Shown piece after piece: positions 1 to 11,700 of a DNA stretch of 64,000 bases (positions are counted from its first letter, which is position 1; every line of letters starts with the position of its first letter). The stretch comes from Hypericum androsaemum (taxonomy: Eukaryota > Streptophyta > Magnoliopsida > Malpighiales > Hypericaceae), in contig OZ023195.1 in NCBI GenBank assembly GCA_963995505.1, positions 4,980,109 to 5,044,108 of the forward strand, read 5' to 3'. The notes under the pieces were generated by a model. It searched no databases and was not told where the DNA came from. It saw only the letters and a program-made list of their open reading frames with translations. The translations under genes and the position numbers were made by a program.

Positions 1-690
1 AAGCGAAATTCATCAATACAATAAGACTAGAGCAGGCCGAAAAGATCATCCTTCAAGTTAGATGGGGCAAGAATGTCTGTCCTGGATTGAATCTTCTAGC
101 CCATGAAAATAGATGGGGCAATAATTTTTGAGATGAGATTAGACAATTTTAAATTTTATAATGACTATTCTTTTCACCAAACTTGAGTTTGAGACAAATT
201 TTTTTGTCAAGGTGTGTCCAATCACTCGTACGAAACAAACCGTCAAAAACTTGATAATATAATAAGCCAAACTATAGTCCTGTGTGAAAATGATTATGTT
301 GTTCATGGCCTTGGGCATTAAACATACTAGAGCACATTTACATAAGTAAATAGATTTTATTACTCCACGCAAAGATGTTACATCAAGGTAGAGATCATAA
401 AGATCACAGCAGCACGAATATTTACATGATCATGTAACAAGAAATTGATTTGTTTTTATCTGAGTGACTCTAGGTATAACAAAAGATCATGGTTACATAA
501 CTTTTGAGTAGTGCGTGATTAGTGTAGTGACTCTTGAACATGAAAAAGAATCGAGTAAAAACAACCTACTTTACATTATGAGAATGATTAGGCTTCAAGA
601 TAATAAGTCTCAAAATGTATTAAAAAGAGTAAAAACACCTAGAACTTAGAAACATATGTTTCACAAATTTCTTCCTTGGATATTCCACAA
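1..690. other. AT-rich intergenic DNA, no gene seen
   Basis: This stretch lies downstream of the amino acid transporter and probably holds its 3' UTR near 600-690. The only open frames are short, AT-rich and resemble nothing I know. No tRNA, repeat or transposon end was recognised. Confidence 0.5.
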
Positions 691-3387
691 CTATGGATTG
701 AAAAAGCTAAAGTTAATTCCAGTGTCAATTATGACATAAATGCTGGCTGCAACGGCGGCCGCACTTAGGCACAAACCGAAGAGCCCAAGAGCCCAATTGA
801 GGAACCACATCGGGCTGTGAACCTTGGGCTTCTTGATCTTGAGCCACATGAAGCACGGGTAAGCGAACGTCACCGGCAAAGCAATTCCTCCGATGAGACC
901 GGCCAGGCTGCTCAAGAATGGGATGGCCACCGCCGTGAAGTAGCAAAAGAACCCAAACTTGGCCCTCAAGAGTCCCCGGACCCACCACGGGCAGGCTTTC
1001 TTGAACCTCCTCGTGTACGTTGACTCCATGACGTCGAAAATCGGCATTCCGTAGATTTGGAAGGAACTGAGGGCGTTGATTATGACGAACAGACTCGTTA
1101 GGGCGAGGATGAATTCGGATGTATCCTTGCTGTGAAAGGCGTATAATGCTGCGAGCATCCCTCCGTCCTTCGGTATCTGCATGTAAGAATCTCAAACAAT
1201 TAGATTTTCATTGTCGGGAGCGCTTTATCACCATTCAAATATCAATGTCCGACTCGAATACGATAATATTAAGAATGTCGCACCATTTGGCCATATGCCC
1301 AATAGCCTCCAATTGCCAAGGGAAAAAGGGACGCGGCGATGAGTGCGTAAGCGGATTTGGCTCCTTTCCACATTGGCACTCGCGATGGGTGCTTCTCACT
1401 CGAAGGCATCGTCGCCTGCATCAATCACAAAACAAATTAATTCACACTTCAATTTCAACATCTTCCGGCTACGTCGAATTTAAATCACTATAAATTTAAT
1501 GGTTCTTTTTCTCTTCTGGTCAATATATGATTATCCTTTTCTTGTTTTACTTTTTCCACTAAAAAAGAGGCTACTTGGAAAATATTGGCACTGGTTGCAT
1601 TATGTCAAGAGTCAGAGGTCAAAAGATGTGGTTAGTCAACCATTGACAAATTAATTGTAGAAAATATGCGAAGACAATATACTTCTATCTGTTAAAAAAC
1701 AAATTAAAAAGTTAACTAACAATTTGAATTATGGGTGTTGGGTTCTACATTAATTTAGGAAATTATTAAAAGAAACTCCATAGATTCATTTGATTCTAAT
1801 AACCATGACTTCTGTAAATTTACATGTTTTGCAAAAATATTCTTAGTAATTAAAAGGAAGGAATAAATTTGACCCCATAAATAAAAATTAATCCGGTTAG
1901 GCTACTGTTAATCTATGGCACGTACCTGTATCTCAAGTATCAAATTGTGACCTCTAAAAGCAAAGGCAATGATCCCAAGAGCATTAAGCACGTTAAAAGC
2001 CCTCTTAAAATCATTTGAAGCATATTCAGGGTTGTAGGAGACTCCCGGTAGCCTGCCCTTTGCAACGGAGACTATCCATATAATGGCGCAATATGCGACA
2101 GCCGTGATCGCGCCGATCAGTGACACACCGGCGATGGAGTTGAGGTTGGGCAGCTGAGACAGGATCACCGCGGCGCAGGTAAACACGAGGTACCACTCCG
2201 CGGTGGTCAGTGTCTTAGCTGAGCAACCTTCCCGGCAGACTATTTGGAAGAAGGTTTTCGCCGTTCCGCCTCCCATTATAATGAGAGTTGCGCATGTGCC
2301 CCCTGCTAGGTACATGACTGGGAATACTGCAAGCCAGTTTGATAACTTCTCCCCTGGATTGATTAATTTTAGTACAAAATAAAATTAGATGTTTGTAGCA
2401 ACTTTAGTGGAAGATAATAACATCTCATTAATTGATATAATTAGTTGATAAAGCAATTGATAATCTCCAAAACAGTCTATCCTACATAATTCAAATTTAT
2501 TGAAACTATCATAGATTATCCGAACACGTGTGATTATGACCGGATAATCAACCAACCTGACATATGGAAAATATCTTTTAAAAAAGAGTGTGATCCATAC
2601 CCGTAAACAAACTTGTCACCACAATTATGACTAATAACGTGATAATCTCGAAAGCATCTATATTTTCGAAAAGAAGATAGAGGATAGATATACTAACCAA
2701 AGGCCGCACTAGCAAGTTGAAGATATCTGCTGTAACGAATTCCGGTCTCCGGAGATTCATGGAGGTCCACCAAAATATGTAGTGTATATAATTGCCAAAT
2801 AAAGGCTAGGGTCAAGCTGATGATCCCCCATGTCCTGCAGCCCAAGAAAATTAATACATAAGTTGGACAACTAGTAATGAAACTCGCAAAAGCGTATTTG
2901 TTAAAATGGTAATAAGACGTAAATGAGTTGACAAAAGTTCGGGTTCAAATCCCGTCAGGGCACGAGTAAAAATAACTAGTATTGGCACTTACCATCCCAG
3001 AACAGTGAAAGCAACGGGGAGGACGAGAGCTTGGATACCGATCCCGGAGCAGAGGCAGTGAAACGCGGCGTAATAGGCGTTACCGTTGCGGGACTCGGTG
3101 ATCGGAAGCCATGCATCGTGAGGATCAAGCTTGGTGAGGTGGAGAACCCTCCTGATAGGGCTTCCTAGAGGCGTGATAAACCTCGGCGTCCTGATCCTCG
3201 GGGTGAAGTTTCTCGGGGTTCTTGCTCCGCTCGCCGGACCGATGTGGTCGCCGGGGAGGAGCAGCGGCGACCGCGACAACGACGGCGAGTGGATCTGCGA
3301 AGGAGGAGCCGATATCGGCGGGGTCGGGGCCACGGAGGCTGGCCTTGGAGTAGTAGGAAGTGAGGTTAGTTGATTGGCATCACCCAT
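691..3387 (-). CDS. LHT8-like: LHT8-like amino acid transporter (AAAP family)
   Basis: Five exons on the minus strand (2993-3387, 2698-2834, 1926-2353, 1284-1415, 691-1176) join in frame to about 525 residues, close to the usual 519 or so of the lysine/histidine transporter-like 8 group. The N-terminus (about 95 residues) is a Ser/Pro/Thr-rich cytosolic tail. It is followed by the family stretch LTKLDPHDAWLPITESRNGN, then a series of hydrophobic segments through GGYWAYGQ (exon 4) and GGMLAALYAF (exon 5). Members are proton-coupled amino acid importers or exporters in the plasma membrane; substrate cannot be read from sequence. I start at the ATG at 3387, which gives the expected MGDA-type N-terminus; an in-frame ATG at 3438 would add 17 residues. 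All four introns have GT-AG ends. Confidence in the family is high, and in the exact orthologue moderate. Confidence 0.9.
2925..2970 (+). repeat. tRNA-like B-box fragment in intron 1 of the LHT8-like gene
   Basis: A GGTTCAAATCCCG motif flanked by short complementary bases resembles the T arm (Pol III box B) of a tRNA. No A box, acceptor stem or anticodon arm is visible in the flanks, so it is probably a scrap of a tRNA-derived SINE or chance, not a tRNA gene. Confidence 0.3.
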
Positions 3388-3862
3388 ATTTTTCTGTTCT
3401 CTCACCAAGTGAAGATAATTTGTTTGCTTCTTCTCCAATATTGTGTTTTTGTCCCCTACAAAATCTGGTTATTTAAGGGCGAAAGTTATTATTTTATATG
3501 GCATGGTCAGCGCATGCAATTGTTGAAGATTGGGACTATAATGTATAGTTGGTCTTGAAGTTTAGTGTGAAATGGGGTGCACCTGACATAAAAATAACAT
3601 TAAATGTGTTCTGTTATGGCAACTTGAACCTAACGGGAAAGTGTGGAGCTCATTCAAAGGCGTGGAAAACAGCCAACCAATGTTGTCAAACTGAACTCAT
3701 GGTTTGTTAGAATTAATGTTTTTATATAACCCAAAAAAAAAACTACCGACGAACACCTGTATTAACTAATGAAGAAGTTGTTTAACAAATAAATTTTGGG
3801 TAATTACGAATACAATAGTATTAAATATTTGTTCTAAAAAGTCTGCCATTTTTCAAAGTGCT

Positions 3863-3959
3863 TCTAGCTCAACAGCACAACGTATTGTAAATGTCTAGAA
3901 AGTTTAAAGTTCAAACTTTGAGATTATCATAGTGTAATAATTTATCTTTCAAAAAAAAT
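3863..3959 (+). repeat. Decayed SINE-like element
   Basis: Box-A-like TAGCTCAACAGCACAA and box-B-like AAAGTTCAAACTTTGAG are followed by GTGTAATAATTTATCTTTC and a run of A. The same order and a similar tail (GTGTAGAAATTTATCTTTAA) occur at 31859-31959, which suggests two copies of one old tRNA-derived SINE family. Divergence is high. Confidence 0.4.
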
Positions 3960-5294
3960 AAGCGACATTGGACTAAATTCCAACGTGGGTTTAGAGAAAA
4001 AAAAGGTTCAGTTTTTGGTACTTAATTATTCCAACGCCATAGATAGCAGCTGTAGTCAACGTTATATGTCTAGATCCATACATTGCTGGTCTACGCAATA
4101 ATTGGACCGTGATCACGAACTTTGTACCAGTTAATCAAACTTGCAAGTTGCAAGAAGACTTTTGATTTGGTCGAAAAAGACTTTTTCACTATAGCGTTCT
4201 CCATAAGTGTGCCTACTGTAACATTTTGTCATATATGCAATCTAAACAAACTAATGATAAACTTATTGAGATTTGCTGGTAAACGGATTGTTATAGATTA
4301 ATTAAGAAATATAGAATTTTCATCTTTAAAAACATAACAATATTAAATATTTATCAAAAAAATCTTGAGTAGTTTAATTCAACTTAAATGTAGATTATTC
4401 GTTCGAGCTCAAGTGGATGAAAAACTTATCTAAAACAAAGTAATGACAAGTCAGAAACGTATACTAAGACTGATGAAGGTATATGGAAAGAGCAGCCAAG
4501 CACACCTAGCTTGACCAGCCATTGACGCTATTCGTTGGGCAGTCCATATCATCCCACTCATCAACTACGTGTACAACAGAAGACACAAACACACACATAC
4601 ATACAAAATGCTACTCTAGGATAGATTATCTCACGAAAAATTAATCTATGTTAATCAAAAAATTGAAATTCAAGTGTTAATAACACGTTAGTATTATAAT
4701 TTGATAAAAAAAATTGACGTCTTTTGTGGTCCAATCTTATTCGAAGTTAAGTTAATCTGCTCAACGAATAGCAGTCATATAATTACTATGTTCAGACCTC
4801 TTCCACTGCCTACATACGAGTACAAATGTTCAACCTATTTTCTTGTATTCTCCGTATACATTCTTACTTCTTTACCAAACAGTTGGCATATGATTTTGTG
4901 TGCTCTTTCCATTTCTGGCAATTGGTGGCGTTACTACATATGACTTTGTGTTGCATCTTAGTGAAGGATGGCAAGAAGAGAGCTCTATCAAATAGTATAC
5001 TACACTTGAATCTAGGTTGTTCTTCCTCGTGCAGTTAATCATGGAACATAATTGGATCCAAGACTTACGAACGTAAAAAATACTATTAAAAGAGTCGGCA
5101 TCTAAATAGGGTCCAACATCCATAAAATAATCATGAATTAGAGCGCTCTAATAACGATGGTTTAGAGTCTCCCATTAATGGGTTTCCCTCATTGTTACAC
5201 ATCTAAACTGGGTTTTTAGTTTTTACCAACTAGTAGGAATCTAATTTTGCTTTGATCGGAATTGGGTTTCTTCTTTTTTACTATTCCAAAAAAC
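3960..5294. other. AT-rich intergenic DNA, no gene seen
   Basis: The DNA upstream of the LHT8-like gene holds only short AT-rich open frames without recognisable domains. No transposon ends or RNA genes were recognised. Confidence 0.5.
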
Positions 5295-5397
5295 TCAGAT
5301 TACCACCCTCCAAAAATAGGTTTATGCCACGAGCACACGCACAATCTTTTGTAAAAGGCCAAAGAATAGTTGGCTATGTGCTCAGTGCATGGAGAGT
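5295..5397 (-). pseudogene. U5 snRNA pseudogene
   Basis: Read on the minus strand this matches the U5 gene at 6.25-6.37 kb along most of its length. It keeps the loop I core GCCTTTTAC (5351-5359) and an Sm-site-like CCTATTTTTGGAGGG next to 5303-5319. The bases framing the loop are changed (TTTGGCC instead of TTTCGCC, and ACAAAAG instead of ACTAAAG), which breaks the stem. No USE promoter element is visible on its upstream side, and there is no terminal hairpin or 3' box after the Sm site. It is therefore a decayed local copy in the same orientation about 950 bp away. Confidence 0.75.
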
Positions 5398-6248
5398 CCA
5401 AGATACTTTCTAGGCCTCGGCCCATACGAAGCATCATGTTCCGTGCATCGACAAGCATGTTTTCGTTATTTTTTAATCTTTGGTAAATGGTCACTTTATT
5501 ATTCCGTAGTTTGGTAAACTTGTATATCTTCACTGATTTAAAAATGTTTAAATGATTAACAAAAGTTCTCAAACGTTTTTTTTTTTGGAAAAATGTCTCT
5601 TGTTCACTACTAATTGACAAAAATGTCCCTCCGTATAATTAAATTGAAAATTGAAAAAAACTGAAAAAAATATATGAAAAGATTATGAGAAGGATTTATT
5701 TTTTATGAATTGTTTCTTAAAAAAATTTAAATTTTTTTTCTTAATTATACTTGGGGATACTTTTCTCAAAAAGTCTATTCAAAAGAACGATTATCAAACC
5801 ACATGATAGTAAATTGAACTTTTATGTTTAATCTTTTGTTCAAGATATGCCATGTTTGGCATTGTGCATAATCAAAATAGCAGATTGGGGAAAGTAGATG
5901 TGTGTTTTCTCTTCGATCCTACTGCTAATCTTTGTAGTTGAACATTTAATTAGCACATTGCATATTTCCGCCTAGTATAGTGTTTTTCTCCCCAAATTTA
6001 CTAAATATCAAATATCAAAGCCTTGGAGATTGTCCTATAGACATACATTTTTTGAAATATATATTAATTAGCATTTAACAAAACTTATTTTGAGACGCGG
6101 CTTGAACTACAAGTCAGTTCTACTTTAATAAATTTTAAAAAATTAATTATTCATTTCACCCTAGTATATTATACTAAACCATATTTTCCGCCGGTCAGTT
6201 AATTTATCATAAGCTATAATAATTTCCAAAATTTAGACTCGAATTGTT
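5398..6248. other. AT-rich spacer between the two U5 copies
   Basis: I see no gene. The stretch contains poly-A/T runs and no long open frame. The first bases after the U5 gene (6231-6247 on the minus strand) hold its 3' box. Confidence 0.5.
6229..6247 (-). terminator. Plant snRNA 3' box of U5
   Basis: Minus-strand sequence just after the terminal hairpin reads CA, eight bases, AGTCTAA. This fits the plant snRNA 3'-end signal CA-N(3-10)-AGTNNAA exactly and supports an active Pol II snRNA gene. Confidence 0.7.
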
Positions 6249-6371
6249 GGGTACCCACAAAGTGGATAACCCTCCAAAAATAGGCGTATGTCACTATTAG
6301 CAGCGCGCACACGGTATTCTTTAGTAAAAGGCGAAAGAATAGTTCGCTTTGTGCTCACTGCGTGGCTGCGT
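6249..6371 (-). ncRNA. U5: U5 small nuclear RNA
   Basis: The RNA is part of the U5 and U4/U6.U5 snRNP and aligns the two exons in the spliceosome. On the minus strand it has the invariant loop I with its stem, TTCTTTCGCCTTTTACTAAA (6319-6338), the 3' side of stem I ending in GTGTGCGCGC, and a single-stranded Sm site ATTTTTGG (6274-6281). A terminal hairpin follows in which CCAC pairs with GTGG and GGG with CCC (about 6249-6273). Length is about 123 nt, close to plant U5. The 5' end is set about 32 nt after the TATA box and is approximate. It has a complete promoter and 3' box, unlike the copy at 5.3 kb. Confidence 0.92.
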
Positions 6372-6397
6372 GATTTTGTTAGAGAAGTCCGAGTCCG

Positions 6398-6448
6398 TTA
6401 TATGGTAGCACTCGAGGAGTTTTTTTGGTTACGTAACCGATGTGGGAT
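6398..6448 (-). promoter_or_regulatory. U5 snRNA promoter: USE plus TATA box
   Basis: The minus strand carries ATCCCACATCG (6438-6448), an exact match to the plant snRNA upstream sequence element RTCCCACATCG. A TATA box ATATAA (6398-6403) follows. The gap is 34 bp, the spacing of Pol II-transcribed plant snRNA genes; Pol III types such as U6 have about one helical turn less. Confidence 0.9.
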
Positions 6449-7182
6449 TCGCTTCTTAAAGTTTGGCTTCCGCTTCCCATCCACTCTCCAACGACCTGTC
6501 GCCTGTTGTTTTAAACTTTAACTCCTCATCGCTGTTTCTGAATAGGTCAAACAGAGGCATGTAACAACCTTAGCCATGGAAAAGGCCCTCTATCCTTAGC
6601 TACAGAGGCTTCGTTTAGAGGGCGAGCTGAGATGATCTTCGACGTTAGAAGGAACTCCGTACGCATGGATAGGACTGCCGAAGATGATTGGAATTATGTT
6701 ATTCTTAGGAACTGGCCATTGGAGACATTAGGCAAGTCTAATACAAGCATACCCGCAAGCACCGGGAGATTGTAAAGACAATGGTTCGAAATGCGAAGAA
6801 AGTGCATAGTTGTTCTAGCTCTGAATAGATGCGAGCAACCTTAACGGAGACTATAGTCGTGATAAGAGCTCCCGGATATGATGGAGTAAGATGTGATCTG
6901 CAAACGAGGATGAGTCGTCGGCCTGCGAACTCATATTCGCGACTCGCGAATCAACTCCAAAGGGAACCAGAAGCTGGAATTGCTAACAGAAATCACAGTC
7001 TTACTCTTACATGAGAGATTGTTCAGCTCCAAAGGAATACAAACTTAACCTGGCCTAACGTACTTAACTTAATAACGTCCTTACTGTCATCACTCAAGTG
7101 GCAACTATTCAGGAATTTGAATATAACTTCTACATCAGGCAAAAACCAGATTCTCCCACAGGATATGAATTTCGTTGTGTTT
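6449..7182. other. Unassigned spacer, richer in GC around 6560-7020
   Basis: Between the U5 promoter and the PRIN2-like 3' end there is no gene I recognise. The part from about 6560 to 7020 is less AT-rich than its surroundings and holds a short open frame near 6630-6770, but I see no family resemblance. The last roughly 150 bases are probably the PRIN2-like 3' UTR. Confidence 0.4.
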
Positions 7183-8687
7183 CTATTTCCTTCTTCTTGG
7201 AGCTGTCCACTCCTTCCAGTCATTGTCAATATGAGTTTGGCCCCATTTCACTGCTGCACGTGCAGCTTGAGGTCCTCCAGGTAACCCTCGCTCATTGACA
7301 GTGTCCGCCATGTCGATAAAAGGTTCTACCAAAAGGGTTCCAGGACCACCATACTCTGTGCGTAGGAATGTGCTCAATATCTGCAGAGAACCATCAGAGA
7401 AAAGGTAATAATGTTCCGTATCTCAGTGCACATCTGAAGCAAAGACGGAATGATGAGAGTAAATATTGGTGGATCGATTGTCTTTCAAAAAAATTATTTG
7501 GATTAGAGAGTGAGAGTAGCGACTTCTCATTAACTTAAAACCCCAACATCCAATGTGTCAATATAATCAAGAACGGCTTGGTTGGCCATCACAATTAGTT
7601 CGGCAGACAGAAATGGCGCCTTCCTATATGATGAAACCTCATAAGGTTGCGTCTAAGTAGTCAAGCTGAATCCTAAACAGCACGGTAAAACTAATCAATG
7701 CATCAAGTGGCCTTAAAAGCTTAAACCATTGTGGCCACGCTCTCCAAGAGAAGAATTGCATCAGTGAGAAGGCATGAATTCAGGTAAACAAGAGATAAGT
7801 TCATAGCAACAAGATTGCTTCAACTGGAGGTTCAGCATTGTACTAAGTGATCCCGACCAAAAAAGATAGTACTAAGTAATCTAAATCGATAAAGCCTCCT
7901 ACTCGACTAAGTTGTCACTTGGAAAGGCGGTCTCTGTAAACTGAAGAAAACCATGCCTCAAAATCAAGGAACTGAAGTAAGAATCTAGCAGTGGCATCCT
8001 CAAGATTACTAGCTTTACAGAGCTGGAAGCTCACTTTCCTACTCCTTCAAAACCAAACAAATGCCAATTAAAATCTCCAACTGAATTTGCCAATTCAATA
8101 ACCATATACCTAATGTCCTAACCCATCCACACCTCCAAATGCAGCTACAAAATTCCACCATACAAAGTATGAAACTTTCACAAACAACAGCAAGCATAAC
8201 CATTTAAAGACCACATTTTTATCATCCAAAACAGAACCCACCTCGGTGCAGACATCAACAACCTCCTCAACCGAATCTCCAAACACCTCCTCTTTCGTAG
8301 ACAGCCTCGTCAGAAGATGAGCCCTAAACTTGTCCGTCTCCTGAGACAAACCCAACAAGAGAGAACCTCAAATCACTCACCAAGAAGCAACTTTTACAAC
8401 GACCCAGAAGGGGAAATCGTGGGGAAAAAAGGGAAGAGGCCAAATCACTCAACAGCATCAGCGAATTCTGGAATTGGGTCCGGGAACTTGTACTCGGCTG
8501 CCCTGCAAGTGAGCTCTTTCCTGGTTCTAGTGGGCCCCAACTTGATGCTAAAGGGAGTCAAGTTCTTGGATTTGGAGGATGGGAGAGAGGCTTTGATGAG
8601 GGAAACGTGGGGAAAGGAACAAGAAGAGGATGATGGGTCAAGCTTTAGAGGGTAAATGATTGCTTTGCTAGTCCATGAACAAGACAT
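7183..8687 (-). CDS. PRIN2: PRIN2-like plastid protein
   Basis: Three exons (8454-8687, 8242-8340, 7183-7380) encode about 176 residues. Residues 1 to about 60 are Ser/Lys-rich with few acidic residues, like a chloroplast transit peptide. The conserved part starts at AAEYKFPDPIPEFADA and continues with ETDKFRAHLLTRLS, EEVVDVCTE, FLRTEYGGPGTLLVEPF and LPGGPQAARAAVKW. This matches my memory of PLASTID REDOX INSENSITIVE 2, a small nucleoid protein needed for full activity of the plastid-encoded RNA polymerase and its redox response. The exon 1 donor is set at GCT|GTTGAG because only that gives the conserved FADAETDKF junction. The upstream neighbour is a block of repeats, and the next gene on the same strand is pol lambda, as in Arabidopsis. 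Confidence 0.82.
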
Positions 8688-8810
8688 TGCTAGAGTTATC
8701 TCACGCTTGGGTCTGTTTCCTTATCTTTCTTTACTGATGGTTCGGACCAAGGGGTTTATACGTCATATCCCTCGCCCTTAAACCCTTTATTTTTTCTTGG
8801 TCGGGCTTAA

Positions 8811-9806
8811 ACTCTATTTTTTTGGGTTTAATATACTGGTAGCCGACTAATATAGATTCGAGTGGGGTGTACTTTTTCAAAAGTGACAAAGCTATACAAA
8901 CAATGATTTAACATTGTTGTATTTGACTAATATAGATTCGAGTGTGATGTATTTTTTCAAAAGTGACAAAGCTATACAAACAATGATTTAACATTGTTGT
9001 ATTTGACTAATATAGATTCGAGTGTGATGTATTTTTTCAAAAGTGGCAAAGTTATACAAACAAATATTTAACATTGTTGCATTTTGAAGGACTTGAATCG
9101 AGATCTAGTTAAGGTAAAACAAAGCTTCACCAATTAATATAGCTTATTGATTTTAATTTTTTTTCTTACTACTTAATATAGGAGAATATCGCTATATCAA
9201 TTAGTTCAAGTTCGAATCGGATAAAAAATTTAAATTGTGACAAATTCTCTGATTAAATATGCTTAAACCCTTTATTTAATAAAAACTATTTTCACTCTTC
9301 CCAACCTGAATTTCATGTTACTTTTTTTAGAGGGATAGATAGATCTGTTACTCTATATTTTTTGTTTAATATATTGATAGCCGACTAATATAGATTCGAG
9401 TAGGGTGTATTTTTTCAAAAGTGACAAAGCTATACAAACAATGATTTAACATTGTTGTATTTACTAATATAGATTCGAGTGGGATGTATTTTTTCAAAAG
9501 TGGCAAAGTTATACAAACAAATATTTAACATTGTTGCATTTTCAAGTACTTGAATCGAGATCTAGTTAAGCTAGAACAAAGCTTCACCAATTGATCTAGC
9601 TTATTGATTTTAATTTTTTTTTCTACTTAATATAGGAGAATATCACTATATCAATTAGTTCAAATTCGAATCGAATACAAAATTTAAATTGCGACAAATT
9701 TTTCGATTAAATATGCTTAAACCCTTTATTTAATAAAAACCATTTTCACTCTTCCCAACCTGAATTTCATGTTACTTTTTTTTAGAGGGATAGATAGATA
9801 TGTTAC
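8811..9806 (+). repeat. Tandem duplication containing 80-bp tandem repeats
   Basis: A unit beginning GACTAATATAGATTCGAGT starts at 8845, 8925 and 9005 (period 80) and again at 9383 and about 9463. The first block of three and the second block of two are each followed by the same about 300-bp tail, including CTTGAATCGAGATCTAGTTAAG and CACTCTTCCCAACCTGAATTTC. The whole segment (8811-9350) was therefore duplicated as 9351-9806 with one 80-bp unit gained or lost. No coding potential is visible. Confidence 0.85.
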
Positions 9807-10030
9807 TGTGGAGTGTCTCATTGTTAATTTCTGGGTCAAAAAAGGTCCATTGGTTTTATTTCAAGAAGTGACACATTATTCTTTAAGGGAAGTCCTATTA
9901 TTTACTTCGGTTTAGAGAACACTCTGCCTTATGATGAGTATGTAAACGCTCATGTTTTGTCATATGTTTCGTATGTGTTTAGTCATGATTTAAGTTATTT
10001 TTATCATGTCATGTCAAGTTTTATGATCGT

Positions 10031-10510
10031 TTTAGTACATTTGTGTTCAGGAGTGGATTTCTACTCATTGTCATATTTTGTAGGAAAACGGAGCTCAATG
10101 AAGGCCGTTGAAAGGGTGATTTTGAGGGACCATATTACAAGAGCCACAACTTTCTGCTCGAGCATCGAATTACAACAAGTGAGATATCGTTTTAGTACAT
10201 TTGTGTTCGGGAGTGGATTTCTACCCATTGTCATATTTTGTAGGAAAACAGAGCTCAATGAAGGCCATTGAAGGAGTGATTTTGAGGGACCATATTACAA
10301 GAGCCACAACTTTCTGCTCGAGCATCGAATTACAACAAGTGAGATATCGTTTTAGTACATTTGTGTTCGGGAGTGGATTTCTACCCATTGTCATATTTTG
10401 TAGGAAAACTGAGCTCAATGAAGGCCGTTGAAGGGGTAATTTTGAGGGACCATATTACAAGTGTCACAACTTTCTGTTCGAGCATCGAATTACAACAAGT
10501 GAGATATCGT
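10031..10510 (+). repeat. Three copies of a 160-bp tandem repeat
   Basis: TTTAGTACATTTGTGTTC recurs at 10031, 10191 and 10351, and each unit runs through GAGCTCAATGAAGGCC to TTACAACAAGTGAGATATCG. The units differ at only a few positions, so the expansion is recent. Short open frames inside are repeat artefacts. The sequence after the third unit (GAGATATCGTTGGAAAGC) reads on into the LTR-like stretch, so the repeats probably belong to that element. Confidence 0.85.
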
Positions 10511-11700
10511 TGGAAAGCTTGAAGAGAGATTTACATTTCATCTTTTATAGTCAAAGCCGAATTCAGAGCGAAAGAGGGCCAAAAAGTAAAAATACAAAGA
10601 TATAACGAGGCTAGCCAAATACCCGGCGGGCGCTAAGTCCATTTCCGAGACCTCCATTGGCGGGCGCCAGGTCTCCGATGGCAGATTTTTCTGACTTTCT
10701 TTTTAGATGGGGACTCGACCTATTTCGGTTTGCTACGGCTTTTGGCCTCCTGTTCGAGTTTAGGAAAAACTCCTCTAGGTTTTCCTATTCTCTAGCATAG
10801 TTTTGGCTATATATAGGCCATAGTCTCTTAAGTTTAATTCATACTTTCTACTGCAACATTGAGACAGCTTTTAAGGATCAATAAAGTCAGAATTTTGTTC
10901 AGCTTCGTGGAGGAGATTGGCGAGGCTTGCTCAAACGACTAAGCCTCCTCTTTCCCTATACTTATGCTTTTCGTTATGATATTTTCTATTGATTTCTCTT
11001 GCTTTGTTAACATGCTTAGCGAGTAGATTTCTTTAGAGTGCGATGCCCTAATATGCGATTGATTGCCTATGTGAATTGTGGTTCGAATATCTTGCGAAAT
11101 AGTTGTTAATTGGTGTGCTTAATACTTAACCTAACTTGATCACTTAAGTTATGATTATAATTGATAAGAGTGGACCGAGAGGCACTCAAGTTGATGGATA
11201 AACTAATTAACATGTTCTTAGGTATTAATGAGACGTCTTAATATCGTGAGAATAACCCGTTAGGAGCGATCTTCATAATTGAATTAGTCTAGTTCTATGT
11301 CTAATTGATGAGCGAAAGCGTTAATTAGTAACTTATATCTTTGCTATCTGGGTTTTATCTCTTTATTGAGCGAAAGCGTTAGGGGGGTGCATTAGAACAC
11401 TCCGGGTACTGGTTAGAACTTCATAAGAACCATAATCTCGTCATAGGTAATCAATCCATAGGGTATCATGCTCGTTTGTCTTCCTCAAATTTACAACTCT
11501 TTTAATTGCATTTTTGATTTCGTTTATTTACTTACAAATTTTTACAACCTTATAAATCTTTTAATTCTCTCGCTTCACATAATTACTTGCCTTGATTTCG
11601 TGTTCAACTCTCAGTTCGAAACCCTACTTATTCATTATACTATTTGATTGTGCGTTTTATTGCTTGTCAGTTTCTCGTACATCACCTTAATCACTCACAA
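10511..11700 (+). mobile_element. Non-coding LTR-retrotransposon-like remnant
   Basis: The stretch has the look of an untranslated end of a plant Ty3/gypsy element. There is a TATA-like TATATATAGGC (10810), then a polyadenylation-like AATAAAG (10881), and phrases such as GAGCGAAAGCGTTAATTAG and CACTCCGGGTACTGG that I associate with plant gypsy LTRs and leaders. I could not find paired LTRs, TG...CA ends, a primer binding site or any gag-pol coding sequence. It is therefore a solo LTR or a fragment, and the boundaries are approximate. Confidence 0.45.

Noticed and set aside
10061..10431. Several 65-104-codon open frames in the 160-bp array
   Set aside because: The same frame recurs once per unit on both strands, so these come from the repeat and are not genes.
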